Translations under genes and position numbers: made by a program | Shown here: positions 25,580-35,957 of the stretch, piece by piece | Numbering within the stretch: the stretch's first letter is position 1 | Layout: each line of letters begins with the position of its first letter | Assembly (NCBI GenBank): GCA_905397405.1 | Contig: CAJPVJ010000039.1 | Coordinates: 1-55,246 of the forward strand | Length of the DNA: 55,246 nucleotides | Source of the DNA: Oppiella nova | Taxonomy: Eukaryota > Arthropoda > Arachnida > Sarcoptiformes > Oppiidae | Direction: 5' to 3' | The notes under the pieces: model-generated | Told to the model about the DNA's origin: nothing | Database searches by the model: none | The model's input: the letters and a program-made list of their open reading frames with translations, nothing else

Positions 25580-26397
25580 CCATAGACTTTCTCCCTGAAC
25601 ATTGAGTGCCAATAAATAGAGCCTTTCCATAGAGCAGCTGTGCCTCAATGTATGTCTGAAACACATCAATACATGAGACAAAATCATAAAATACATGAAC
25701 ACGAGTGCACACCACCACCAGGACATGCACTGACAGCCCCTACACCCCGCGCACACACGCGCCGACCCATCACTCAATTATTGCCATTTCTATAATTATT
25801 TCATTTGTTTGGTTTTGAACTCTCATGCGATTCAGTGAAGGGTAAAAATTAATGGTTTTATGAATTTTGAAAAAAGTATATTTGCATTTATATATTAGGA
25901 AATTATTTGCTGCACTTTTGCCCTTACAGTGCAAATTGAATATATTTTTTATATTATAATAATTGATAGAAAGCACTTCATATATGAAATAATATAATAT
26001 AAGAATTAATTTTCTAGAAAAAAATCTCAAATTCTTGTCATAAGAGTGTACCTCTCAATGACAAACACTAACGAGCAGTATATCTATCAGTGAAGAGCTT
26101 ATGCTCTCAAGTGTTTAATTTTGGATAAAATCCATTTAAGTTATCCTTTGGTCTAATTATATAACACATACACAAGTCTTTAGTCAATATATCTTGTGAT
26201 TAAAAACTGAAGCAAAGTATCGCGTAAAATAAATTAGAGTTCAATTGGGTAAACAAAATAATTAATTGCAGTGTTTGGTGACACAACTATTTCGTAAAAC
26301 TTTACTCTTACCTAATATATTATACAATAGATATCATAATTTTTATGTGATCTTCATTGTAATGTACCTAAGGTTTTGATGCACCAAAGCATTTTGT

Positions 26398-26416
26398 AAT
26401 ACTACAGTAGTATTAT
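26398..26416. promoter_or_regulatory. 19-bp palindrome upstream of the secreted-peptide gene
   Basis: TAATACTAC-A-GTAGTATTA is a perfect inverted repeat about 75 bp upstream of the TATA box at 26491. A dimeric transcription-factor site is possible but not shown. Confidence 0.35.
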
Positions 26417-26490
26417 AAGCTATTGTGATTTCTATAAATACCAATTCACATGAAAAAATATATTTTATTCATTTGATGCAATTTGAATGT

Positions 26491-26498
26491 TATATAAG
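26491..26498 (+). promoter_or_regulatory. TATA box of the secreted-peptide gene
   Basis: TATATAAG, 69 bp upstream of the ATG at 26560. A start site near 26520 leaves a leader of about 40 nt, normal for a compact arthropod gene. Confidence 0.65.
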
Positions 26499-26559
26499 AG
26501 AGTTATGTTTTTTGTTTACGACTATTATTTAATAAATTATTTTAACAAAATAAGCTTCA

Positions 26560-27213
26560 ATGGCTTCAAGTTTAATAAACAATTATTTTTTAATCATAAA
26601 TTTGTTGTCGATTGTCATGTATTCAGTGGCTAATCCAATAAATGGTGATATCATAGACACAGATGTTTCCAACTTGGACAAAAATAAATTAAATGTCAAT
26701 TTAAATGGTATATCATATGATTTGAAATTAAAGGTTATGTTAAAAGTGACAAAATAGTATGTATTTTGCAGAGCCCCAGGTCTACATTTCCGATGATCAT
26801 CGGATTCAACGGTGCAAAGAGATGCACCCGACCTATGATTACGACCATCTCAGTGAAGACGATCAGAGCGTAGCTATTAATTCATAAACATATGACTTGA
26901 ATACAAATTTTCTGATTATGTGTATTTGGGGGTCATTTTTGTATAGGAATTAAGCGACAAAATAGATCTAAATCCCTGTCGAGTCGATTGTGTCATATAT
27001 GAGAGTAGTATGGATAGCACCGGGGGTATGGGCCACAAACGTAAAGTCATTTATACCGAGTATTTTATTGATGGGAAACTCCTCTGCCACAAGAATAAAG
27101 TATTAATTATTTTAACTAAATATTTATTAATAGAAACAGTATTTAAGAAATAATTTTTCATATCAAAGGTATGCAAACCTAAAAGTGGTGTTGGATTTTG
27201 TGTCGACTATTGA
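26560..27213 (+). CDS. Secreted six-cysteine protein, complete four-exon gene
   Basis: Exons are 26560-26707, 26772-26869, 26947-27099 and 27169-27213. Introns are 64, 77 and 69 nt, with donors GTATAT, GTAGCT, GTATTA and acceptors TTTTGCAG, GTATAG, TCAAAG. Phases 1, 0, 0 join into one 147-residue frame ending in TGA. Residues 8-24 are a signal peptide (YFLIINLLSIVMYSVA), so the mature protein is about 123 residues and acidic at the start. Cysteines fall at 64, 93, 97, 129, 135 and 144 (C-x28-C-x3-C-x31-C-x5-C-x8-C), presumably three disulfides. The C-terminal scheme (NPCRVDC ... DGKLLC ... VC ... GFCVDY) recalls small secreted salivary-type peptides of ticks and mites, but I cannot name a family. 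A 38- or 46-nt first intron (donor 26734) is a weaker alternative. Confidence 0.75.
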
Positions 27214-27269
27214 TTTGATGATTAATTGCAATTTGAAACGAGTTTTGAGTTAATTTTTCTTATGATGCG

Positions 27270-27275
27270 AATAAA
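27270..27275 (+). terminator. Poly(A) signal of the secreted-peptide gene
   Basis: AATAAA 57 bp after the stop codon; the next GT/T-rich stretch follows within 100 bp. Confidence 0.6.
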
Positions 27276-27632
27276 GATCTAAATTTTATTTCAATGTAAT
27301 TCAATACAACATTTATTATAATTTTTATTTTTGTATTTATGATGCGATTTAAATTCATTTACAAATAAATATTCAGTCATTACATTGGATGACATATTAT
27401 TTTTGATATACTGATTGCGTGTATTTGAGAAATAATTTTTAATGATTAATTCAATTCATTTCAATGGGATTTTTGATCTCATTGTATGAATGTGTGTAAG
27501 TTTTTGCTAAAAGACTTGCTGTGTCTATAAAAAGGCTATTTTCTATTTAATATATTAAAATATCTGGATTTCTAAGCCTATCCATCAAAATCTGCTCTTA
27601 TTTCTCATGTTTGTGAACAAAACTTGTCGCTC

Positions 27633-27636
<4 letters not shown>

Positions 27637-27673
<37 letters not shown>
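27637..27673 (+). repeat. (CT)n microsatellite
   Basis: 37-bp pure run. Confidence 0.95.
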
Positions 27674-27676
<3 letters not shown>

Positions 27677-29123
27677 TCTTATTCTCATTTTCTCTCTCCA
27701 GAAAAAAATCAATAAACAGTAAGTTTTTTGTTAGAGTAATGGAAAAAAAGTTGAGCTTCAAAAACGATGAAATGTATGTCCATTTCAAAGGAATTACAGT
27801 TTTTGTTTACTTGTGTGTCCGTCACTCTAATACATATGACATGTGTCTAAAAATAGCTGCCTTTTGGCCGCACATGAAGTTCTCGCGTCTTATATGTGTG
27901 GCACTGAAGAGGGAAGGGATTGAGGAAAGAGAGTAGAAGTCATAAAAACGATGACAAAGACTGAGGGCTGAGGAGTGAAACTCAAACTGAAATCTCAATT
28001 CAAAGGTCTCTCGAAAATTAGGATTAGGCGTGAAGTGTATGTGTTTTGGTATAGATTTTGAGCACAAATTAAACTCAAATATCTTTCGCTTTTATTTCCA
28101 TTTCTCGACAAATATATTAAAAAACTGAACATAAGTTCTGGTATTTGCTTCATATACTGTATAATGTAATCTCGATTCTCATTATAATTACATTTCATTT
28201 CACTTGAAAAGCCATTTAAAAACTCCAAAAGAAGAGAATATTTTTCTTTAAAAGATATTTCATTCGCTCTTATCTTCTCTTCTCTTTTGAGCCATAATTT
28301 TGCAAAAACCGAGAAATGCTTTAATTTTTCATATAATTTATAGACTCTATAATTAGATTTGAGGGCAAAAAATATTGTAAATTATATTTTTGCCTTTTTT
28401 CATATACTTTCATGTATTTATCTCTCGAGCTTTTACTTTCGGGAATATTTGTCAAACGATTTTATAATTTATTTTATTGCTTGAAAGCACACATCGATTA
28501 CAATTCAATATGAAATGAAATATTAAAAGAAACAAAAATAACCGAAACTTTTAAATCAAATAAATCAAATTAAATGCACACAAATAATGCAAAAAATATT
28601 TATCATAATTAACGATAATATTGTTTAAAATGATATTCTATTAATAGGTTATACGAGTAGTAATGACAATAATAGTTATATTAATAGATAAGATTCATTA
28701 TTTACTGTGTATATATTTACGTAACGATAATCGACTTAATATTTGACACTTACTTTATACGTCCCCCAAAATTATTATATAATACTCTTATAAATTATAA
28801 CATAGACTTTGTATCTATAGATCGTTAAAAGTAGACGAAAGGCTATCATATTTCTAATCTCCAAAATAAATTCTCGATGAGAAAGTATGTGATAATATCC
28901 CAACTGTAACTAAACTGTCCAATACTTGAAAAAACACTAAAATAGAGGGGAACTGTATTTTAAAAACGTCTAATACCTGATCATTAGGATTAAAGTGAGT
29001 GCTTATGGTGTGAGACGGGTATTCAATAGGCATTGAGTGCGAGGACCACCCAATTAGAAGAAAAAGTGGATGAACTGACATTTATTAGGGGCTCACAACT
29101 GAATACATTAATTTTTTTTGTTA

Positions 29124-29134
29124 CTCTCTCTCGC

Positions 29135-29174
<40 letters not shown>
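29124..29174 (+). repeat. (CT)n microsatellite with CG interruptions
   Basis: 51 bp with TCG at three places; a similar CT tract with TCGC interruptions is at 40259. Confidence 0.95.
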
Positions 29175-29360
29175 GCCATACTAATGGTGTTGTGTTCGTT
29201 CAACTCAAGCGACTGTAAGTTTATATCACATCTATTATCTAATAAACTCATATAAAGTGTAGGTTTGCGCTTCAATTTGTCAAAGTCTGGTGTGAATTAA
29301 GGAAATATTTCTTTCCGCTGCGAATGAATGAATAATTTTTTGCAAATATTTGTATCTCAG

Positions 29361-29443
29361 AGAAGACGCGAATCCAATAGCGAAAGGGGGTCTCCAAAGA
29401 GCACCCAAACCCCACGAAAAAGTGCCAAAAATATAATATAAGA
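29361..29443 (+). CDS. Weak candidate terminal exon, two open frames
   Basis: Follows a fair acceptor (TTTGTATCTCAG). One frame reads a basic, Ser/Thr/Pro-rich tail (RRRESNSERGSPKSTQTPRK then six residues and TAA); another, reached from the donor at 29215 in phase 2, reads EDANPIAKGGLQRAPKPHEK before a stop. Higher GC than its surroundings suggests an exon, but the frame and even coding status are unresolved. Confidence 0.2.
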
Positions 29444-31507
29444 CATGATAGACTTGATGTTTCCCTTAAGCGTCACTTTTGATTAAACTTTTGGGCCGTA
29501 ATTTTTAAATAATAAAATGATTAATTACTCGCAAAATAATATGTTTAATAAATAGCGCGATAAATTTTTTCTTATCGTGTGGGAGATTATACTTGTTTTG
29601 TGCCATTTTTTCTTTACACTTCTCTCTCCCGATGCCCTCCCATTCCCTTCCCATATCATCCCCAGTGATGGCAAACCTTAACAACTCGTTTGCTGTAATC
29701 ATATTAATAAAAACGGATCTTTAGTTTTACGGTATAATTCAATAGTGTATTTGTTTAATACACTGTTGTATTGTTTTTATGATTATTATTGCATTTTGTG
29801 CGCGAAATTAGTTTAAGAAAAGTCATGCAATTAAACACTGTTTGTGGTGTTTGTCTGACCTTTTTTCGCCATACATAACACAATGAATACACGAATGGTT
29901 GTGTATTTAAGATGTAGAAGCGCTCAGTTAGTCTGTCAGTCAGTCATTCGAGTGAATCTAATTTTTATCAATTTTTTGTCGGAGTGAACAAAAATTATCT
30001 GATTTTTTGCTCAAAATAAATCTCAACAGCTTTTTAGGCGAAACGTTGCCTTTTTCTTGAGTTGCATATAATTATTCACTTTAAGAGCGAAATTATATTT
30101 GCCCTCAAAATTACTTTTAATTAGAGATATCTATTTTGAGAGCACATGGAGAATAAAAAAGTTGAAATTAGAAAAAACTTTTTTAATCTAAGGAAATGTT
30201 TTTTCCTTTTAAATGAAAGAATTAATACACGAAATGATATATTAGTGGAAAAGAAAATATATACACAAATGTTATAATGAAATACAATTTACCTGAAAAT
30301 TGTCTCTCGAAATGAGTATTTCGTTGAATGTCTGGATATTATTGATATATAAGACTATGTTATCAATGAAACCATTTCAGTGCTCATGGAATATAGCAGT
30401 TATTCCTAATATTATGCTTATTCTGTATACTACCAGTGCTCAAGTGTATGAGTCATTGGCGTGTATTAATATAATTTATATTCAAAATAAGGCTTAAAAT
30501 TATAGCCTAACTGTCGATGCGTTCGTATATTTTATGCCTGAAATGTAAATAATATTTTTCGGATGAAATATTTGTCTGAAAACACAAAAAATGACTATAT
30601 TTTTCCAAATCAGTAATACTGTTGTTAATCAAATGCAATGCAAACATTGCTTTCCATTTAATACATGACATCCAATATATAGGGATTTGCAATGAAAACT
30701 GTTTATTAGACATTAAAACGAGAAGCAAAATAAGAGGGGGTTTCGGTCGGACTATATTGTGATTTAGAGTAATTGCTCGCTTTGGCACTCATTATATGGT
30801 AGGGTATGGCTGTGGGAGCACTGGGAGTGTGATCAGCATCGGGTGAGGAGTAGGGATGTAGTGGTGAATGAAAAATGGTGACCAACACAACCCTGTGTTA
30901 GTCAATCACAAACAGTAGACATAATACACAAACTCGCACTCAAAATACACTTTAATCTCGTTTCGTATTTCTCTAATGTATTGATTGCTAACATTCAGTA
31001 GTGCATCAGCTCTTTAAAGGTTAGGTACCAGTGCTCTGGCAGTGATGGCACCGCCACAAAATTGTACGCCTCGTACGCGGGTAGAGATGTATATACAGTG
31101 TATTGCCGTATATTTTATATCGACTTATCTCTCATGCAATGCCACCAGAAATGCAATGTTAATGCATTGAAGAGTAGATCAAATACATCTGTGATGTTAG
31201 GCATTACATGACTACCGCTCACTATCTCTCACACAACACCCCCTCTCATGTATGAGACCCCCAATTATTATTTCCAATGTTTTCACTGCTTATGTTCACT
31301 AAGTCTCTGTATTTATATTTTATTTTAAAGTTTGCATATTTCAGCCCTAATATGTCGTTCAATTTGTTTAGTTTTATATTATTAATCAATACAACAGTAA
31401 TGTATTGCATATTAAAGTAGGGATTGAGTTAAAAATTCTCTCTCATGTTAGAGTCGATTGAGTTATCCTCAGAAATCAGTGAATATTTCTGATTGAATCT
31501 TAAGAAT

Positions 31508-31542
<35 letters not shown>

Positions 31543-31943
31543 GTTGGAGTTCTCGAGAGACATATCTAAGAGTAGTTTATTTGATAAAAAGTGTAATAAA
31601 ATATGTGAAGAGTGTGTCCGTACGTACGACTATAACTCACTTTTTAATATTTAACTATTTTTCGTGACTTAACTCATACTATGAGTCTCATAGTCATAGT
31701 CAGCGAAAGCCAAAGACATCGCAAGGAATTGCTTACGTTTTGCGCGAATATTAACGTTCGCATCAATGGATGCACTCATAGCTCATACTTACTGTACATA
31801 TAATTGCATTCTTTAGCGCTGGGATGCAATAAGATCTCAAGTAAAACATCACAAAAAAGTATGATTTCAAGTCAAACAGCAGTGTAGGCAAAGAAATTGT
31901 ATAATAATTTGGTCGCCGGCAGCGAAAAACCGCCGTTTCTTAC
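29444..31943. other. Stretch without a supported gene
   Basis: Contains a GA tract (31511-31540) and the left copy of a 94-bp repeat (30740-30833). A minus-strand frame around 31000-31110 (ending in HWYLTFKELMHY) is open for about 40 codons without clear splice borders. Otherwise AT-rich. Confidence 0.4.
31511..31540 (+). repeat. (GA)n microsatellite
   Basis: 30-bp pure run. Confidence 0.95.
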
Positions 31944-32065
31944 ATATAATAGAGAGGAAAGCCTTCAAAAACATTAACGCCGTCCGCCTTTTGCTTCTGA
32001 TTCAGTATGCGTTGTATGACTTCATCGCGCAAACTGTCAGTGCGTTTGATGAGAGAAAATGTCAT
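31944..32065 (-). CDS. Candidate first coding exon, unidentified protein
   Basis: ATG at 32065 opens 40 codons plus two bases, ending at a consensus donor AT|GTAAGA (31943-31938), phase 2. An in-frame TGA lies 24 nt upstream of the ATG, so this is the natural start. The frame is GC-richer than its surroundings and protein-like: RTDSLRDEVIQRILNQKQKA, then DGVNVFEGFPLYY. The last part faintly recalls the N-terminal segment before the PAPS loop in cytosolic sulfotransferases, but no downstream exon with a YPKxGTTW motif was found on the minus strand down to 26 kb, so no function is assigned. A weak TATAAACC lies near 32140. Confidence 0.4.
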
Positions 32066-32237
32066 TTTTATGTTAACTTGCCTTCAAATATGAGTTCAAC
32101 TAAATATTTGTTAGAAAATAAATTCTTTAAAAACTCTTAAACGGTTTATACATATAAAAAATATATTTAAAACTTTTTTAAACGTGAGTTTATTCCGCAC
32201 GAGAACTACATTTCAATCACATCTCAAAAACGACAGT

Positions 32238-32264
32238 TTCTCTCTCCAGCTCTCTCTCTCTCTC
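32238..32264 (+). repeat. (CT)n microsatellite
   Basis: 27 bp interrupted by CCAG. Confidence 0.9.
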
Positions 32265-32664
32265 CGGCAGACCTGAAGTCAAAATCAGAGTCGAAGTGAA
32301 ATTTGATTCGTAAACAAATGTAAACTCAAATCTTCACATATTTATCAAACAGAAAACGCAATATATTTAGTGGAGAAACAAATATAAGACAAGAAATTAG
32401 TCGTGTATTAGATGTACGACAGTCTCCTGGCGTGCAGTGCTGTCGAGGCTATGAGTGCAGTAGTGCTGGTGCTCTGCACTGAACCACATCTGTGGCCAAT
32501 GTATGCAATACTATCTCCTTTTAATTTAGTCTATTCTCAGATCGAAATTCTTCAAAAACTTGTGTTTAGCCATAGTTTCAGCCAAATATTCATAACATAA
32601 ATATTCCGTCGATTTTGTGTTACTATTGAGACAGCACTTCACTCTCCACCACTGCCTCCCAGTG

Positions 32665-32688
32665 CTCTCTCTCTCTCTCTCTCTCTCT
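32665..32688 (+). repeat. (CT)n microsatellite
   Basis: 24-bp run bordering the right copy of the 94-bp repeat. Confidence 0.9.
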
Positions 32689-32889
32689 GTTTCGGTCGGA
32701 CTATATTGTGATTTAGAGTAATTGCTCGCTTTGGCACTCATTATATGGTAGGGTATGGCTGTGGGAGCACTGGGAGTGTGATGAGGAGTAATGTCAAAGA
32801 GGCCAACCATCCAGTGTTTGTCGATGGATGTGAGTTACGCATGCCTTCAGAGTCTTCGAGTTTAGTTTAGATGCCAACACTCTCTCCGT

Positions 32890-32906
32890 TCTCTCTCTCT
32901 CTCTCG

Positions 32907-32949
<43 letters not shown>
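32890..32949 (+). repeat. (CT)n microsatellite with CG interruptions
   Basis: 60 bp with two TCGCTC breaks. Confidence 0.95.
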
Positions 32950-32953
<4 letters not shown>

Positions 32954-33174
32954 ATCATTTGTTTGCAATCATATTGCAGTAGAAAAAAATTATATGCAAT
33001 ATATGCCACCCCTTCGCGAGACTCGCGAGCATTTTGGGTGAACTAATGTTCGACACTATAGCCATTTAGGACCCCAAACTCACCGGTGCACTACATATAG
33101 ACATACAGATTGTGTATATATTTATTCTAAACATATTGTAGTTCCCATTGCATGGCTTCCCTCTCCCCTTGCAG

Positions 33175-33391
33175 TCTGGCTCTCAGTGACACGACTGCAC
33201 ACCACTTGAAAAATAGTGACCGAAATCATGAATACGTTCTCAACTCTATTAGCGAACATATTCTGACAGATTTTCACAGTTTTTCAGTTTTCTCCTCCAA
33301 TATGTACAGCAATTGTTTGGCTATAATTCTCTCAATAATTATCACTTTTGTCACACAATTCCTGTTATTTATGGTATTTACTAAAAAATGA
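33175..33391 (+). CDS. Candidate terminal exon with hydrophobic C-terminus (GPI-anchor or tail-anchor type)
   Basis: A very good acceptor (CTTCCCTCTCCCCTTGCAG, 33156-33174) opens a 71-codon frame (phase 2 entry) to TGA. After a hydrophilic Ser/His/Asn-rich part the exon ends with a hydrophobic helix near its last 22 residues (LAIILSIIITFVTQFLLFMVF, then TKK). A short Ser-rich hinge before a terminal hydrophobic stretch is what GPI-anchored cell-surface proteins show; a C-terminal membrane anchor is the alternative. No upstream exon was identified, so the protein is unnamed. Confidence 0.4.
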
Positions 33392-34393
33392 GTCCCTGTT
33401 TTGTAGATAAATTCAGTTTTGAATACTAATTTATTTGAAGTGCTTTTTTACATGAGTTTTTGCTATGGATATAAGCGTAGAAATATATGTGTTTGTGAGG
33501 TATGGTATGACATGATTTGCATCCATGAGCTCGTCATCCATTAGTTTTAGCAGAACTCGACTCCAAAATATGAGTTCCCATTGAGAGTGAGAGAGAAAAG
33601 TGTTAATATTTAATAAGATCGTCGGTATGGGAGACATTGGAAGGGACTGGTAGGACTGGTAGGCTCGGTGTACACTAACTCCTAGCGCAGTAAATAAGGT
33701 AAAAGATAACCATAAATAATAATAATAATAAACCCAAATATATTAATGCACTTAAAACTATACGACTCAAACACATATATATAATGTACACAAACTATAA
33801 GTGCGATTATATATAAGTTATATATATTTCTGTTAAATAAATAAAAAACAAAATTCTGTCAGTCGTTGATCTTCTGGAGCGAGAAATTCAATGTTAAGGC
33901 AATGAATGGTATAATATATATATGAAAGCGCATGTCGTCTAACGATGTAATGCACTGCAGGGGAGAGGCATTCACGTAAGGGATGCCTGTTTTGTACGGC
34001 ACGGGCATAGAGGGGGACGACAGGAATCGTCGATATGTATGCCATGGAGTGCTGCTCCACTCGAATACGAGTTTTCCAGTGAACAGAGAGTAGTGTTGAG
34101 ACGGGAGAGCACTGGCGAACAGAGTGGAGGTGACTGTCGACCGACACACTACTACTGCCAGAGCCCTGTGTTTCAAGTCTTTCTGTGTTTATGTTTCAGT
34201 GCTTCTCCTCCTCAGCACTCGTACTGTACGGCACGGCCTCTGCTTTTCGGCCAATACTTTGCGATCGTATTGTGTGTTTGTGTGCGAGAAGTCGTGTTTA
34301 ACAACTTTTTTCCACACAAAGTATATGCAAAGTCTGCGAGTTTTTCACCACAGTTTGCAGCTCTTTGTATGCGTTATGTCACTGTTTTTCGGT

Positions 34394-34699
34394 TCAGTCG
34401 TTTGCATCGCGTATTAAAAAGCAATGTTTTCTGCGACCAAAACGACTGATGTGTCGATGAAATTATGAAATATTGCGCCCCATATAAAGTACTGTGCCTT
34501 TAGTGGTGTGACACTAATACTGCAATTTTGGTGTATTTATTATAATAATAGGCATCTAATTGTTTGTGAATTGGAGACCAATTTCATGTCAAGAAGACTA
34601 TCAGTAAATACTTGTCTCGAGATTTTGTGGCAAAACAAAAGTTATTTTCGGTCTTTTGACTCCGGGTTTAAATGAATGAATAACTGACTGACTCGTGAG
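34394..34699 (+). promoter_or_regulatory. Possible promoter and untranslated first exon of Ddr
   Basis: The region 33.83-34.70 kb is the GC-richest non-coding part of the window. An arthropod-type initiator TCAGT sits at 34394-34398, and a consensus donor GAG|GTAAGC occurs at 34699-34700. The next good plus-strand acceptor with an ATG behind it is at 37346. Linking these as a 5' leader spliced over 2.6 kb is inference. Confidence 0.3.
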
Positions 34700-34940
34700 G
34701 TAAGCCCCGGTGCATCCCTTTCACTGTATTTGAATAGTGTCTGTGAGTTATTAAGCAATTATTTGTGTCACACATTGCGTTTAAATTGAATCAAATCATT
34801 AGTTTTATTGCACTTTATTTTCGCAAACAATTTTGTTGTCCATTAATATAGTTAAAGAAATTTCATGTCGCGATCCCTTTAATACTGAAATAAATCCTCT
34901 GGAGATGAGATCACAATTGCTTTCACTCTCTAATGTCTTT

Positions 34941-34944
<4 letters not shown>

Positions 34945-34979
<35 letters not shown>

Positions 34980-34980
34980 G
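34945..34980 (+). repeat. (CT)n microsatellite
   Basis: 36 bp ending in GTCTGTC. Confidence 0.95.
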
Positions 34981-35268
34981 TCTTATAATGTTATACCCCT
35001 TACGAAAAACGCCTTACAGTTTGACTCCGCAAACACACAGTGCAGGCAAACATTGGCTCAGAGACAGTAAACCACATAATAATACACAAGAAATTTAGCA
35101 CAAAGAAAAAGACAATTGATTTAAGTCATAGACAGATAGTGTTTGTCTCTGAAAAACTAAACTAATAGTAAAACTTAAGACATTTTATTGTTATCTCATT
35201 CTCGCTCTCTTATAGTGTTTATCTTTGTGTCGATGATATTTATTGACATAACAGACCACTCTCTTCAT

Positions 35269-35269
<1 letters not shown>

Positions 35270-35300
<31 letters not shown>
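35270..35300 (+). repeat. (CT)n microsatellite
   Basis: 31-bp pure run. Confidence 0.95.
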
Positions 35301-35302
<2 letters not shown>

Positions 35303-35920
35303 AACTCTCACTTATTGTTCTCTCAATAAAATAAATACAATATAAACACACTTATGACTGTTTGACTACAACTGACATATGATATACTATACCCCCTAAC
35401 GTAACGTTATATTTGGAAATTTTGAGAAATTATTGTTTTACTGCATTTCATATTTATTTTATTATGCCATTTGTTTTCAATATACAGTCAATTGAGTCCA
35501 ATGTCATTGCATTCATGGATTTATTTTCAGTATATGTTATCAATTGTGAACTCAAGTATACCATAAGTTTGCAATAAATATATAAATTGTATTTTGAGAC
35601 ATAAAAATGTCTTGTACAATTCAATAGCCAATATCATGCGAAAAATGTATTTTATTTCTAGTTTTGTTTTAAAAATTTAAGTGATATTAAGAAATATATC
35701 CGAAAATCATATTTACTATTCAATCACAGAAAAGTTTATATCAAAAATATATTGCAAAATAATGTTTGACATTATTTTGTGATAAATTTAATGCACAGAA
35801 TATATCTGTCTTATCCAATCAAATATTTCCTGTTTGTCATTGATTACATCAAAGTATCAAAAAATATATATAGAAATAGCTTTTATATAAATTAAATGCA
35901 ATGAATAGTTCAATAAAAAT

Positions 35921-35922
<2 letters not shown>

Positions 35923-35954
<32 letters not shown>
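35923..35954 (+). repeat. (GA)n microsatellite
   Basis: 32-bp pure run. Confidence 0.95.

Positions 35955-35957
<3 letters not shown>

Larger units (their letters stand above)
20343..26397. other. Long gene-poor stretch with microsatellites and one minisatellite
   Basis: AT-rich DNA with CT/GA tracts at 22453, 24891 and 25529 and the GGGATGGAAA minisatellite at 23881. Frames at 24082-24396 (+), 22191-22496 (-) and 25.1-25.8 kb (-) were read; they are either repeat translations or lack any splice, promoter or family signal. Confidence 0.5.
27276..29360. other. AT-rich stretch with two CT tracts, no firm gene
   Basis: Tracts at 27637-27673 and 29124-29174. The frame at 29033-29218 starts with a plausible peptide but runs through the CT tract and ends at a consensus donor (CGACT|GTAAGT, 29214-29215), so it may be an untranslated or partly coding exon upstream of the 29361 candidate. 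Confidence 0.4.
30740..32782. repeat. 94-bp direct repeat, copies 30740-30833 and 32689-32782
   Basis: Copies are identical from GTTTCGGTCGG to GGGAGTGTGAT. After that the left copy has 12 extra bases before GAGGAGTA resumes. The right copy abuts a CT tract. Each copy contains one GAGCACTGG word. Confidence 0.85.

Noticed and set aside
34039-34449. 136-codon plus-strand frame and overlapping minus-strand frames
   Set aside because: Several frames are open simultaneously in a GC-richer region; none looks like protein. Better explained as promoter or leader DNA.
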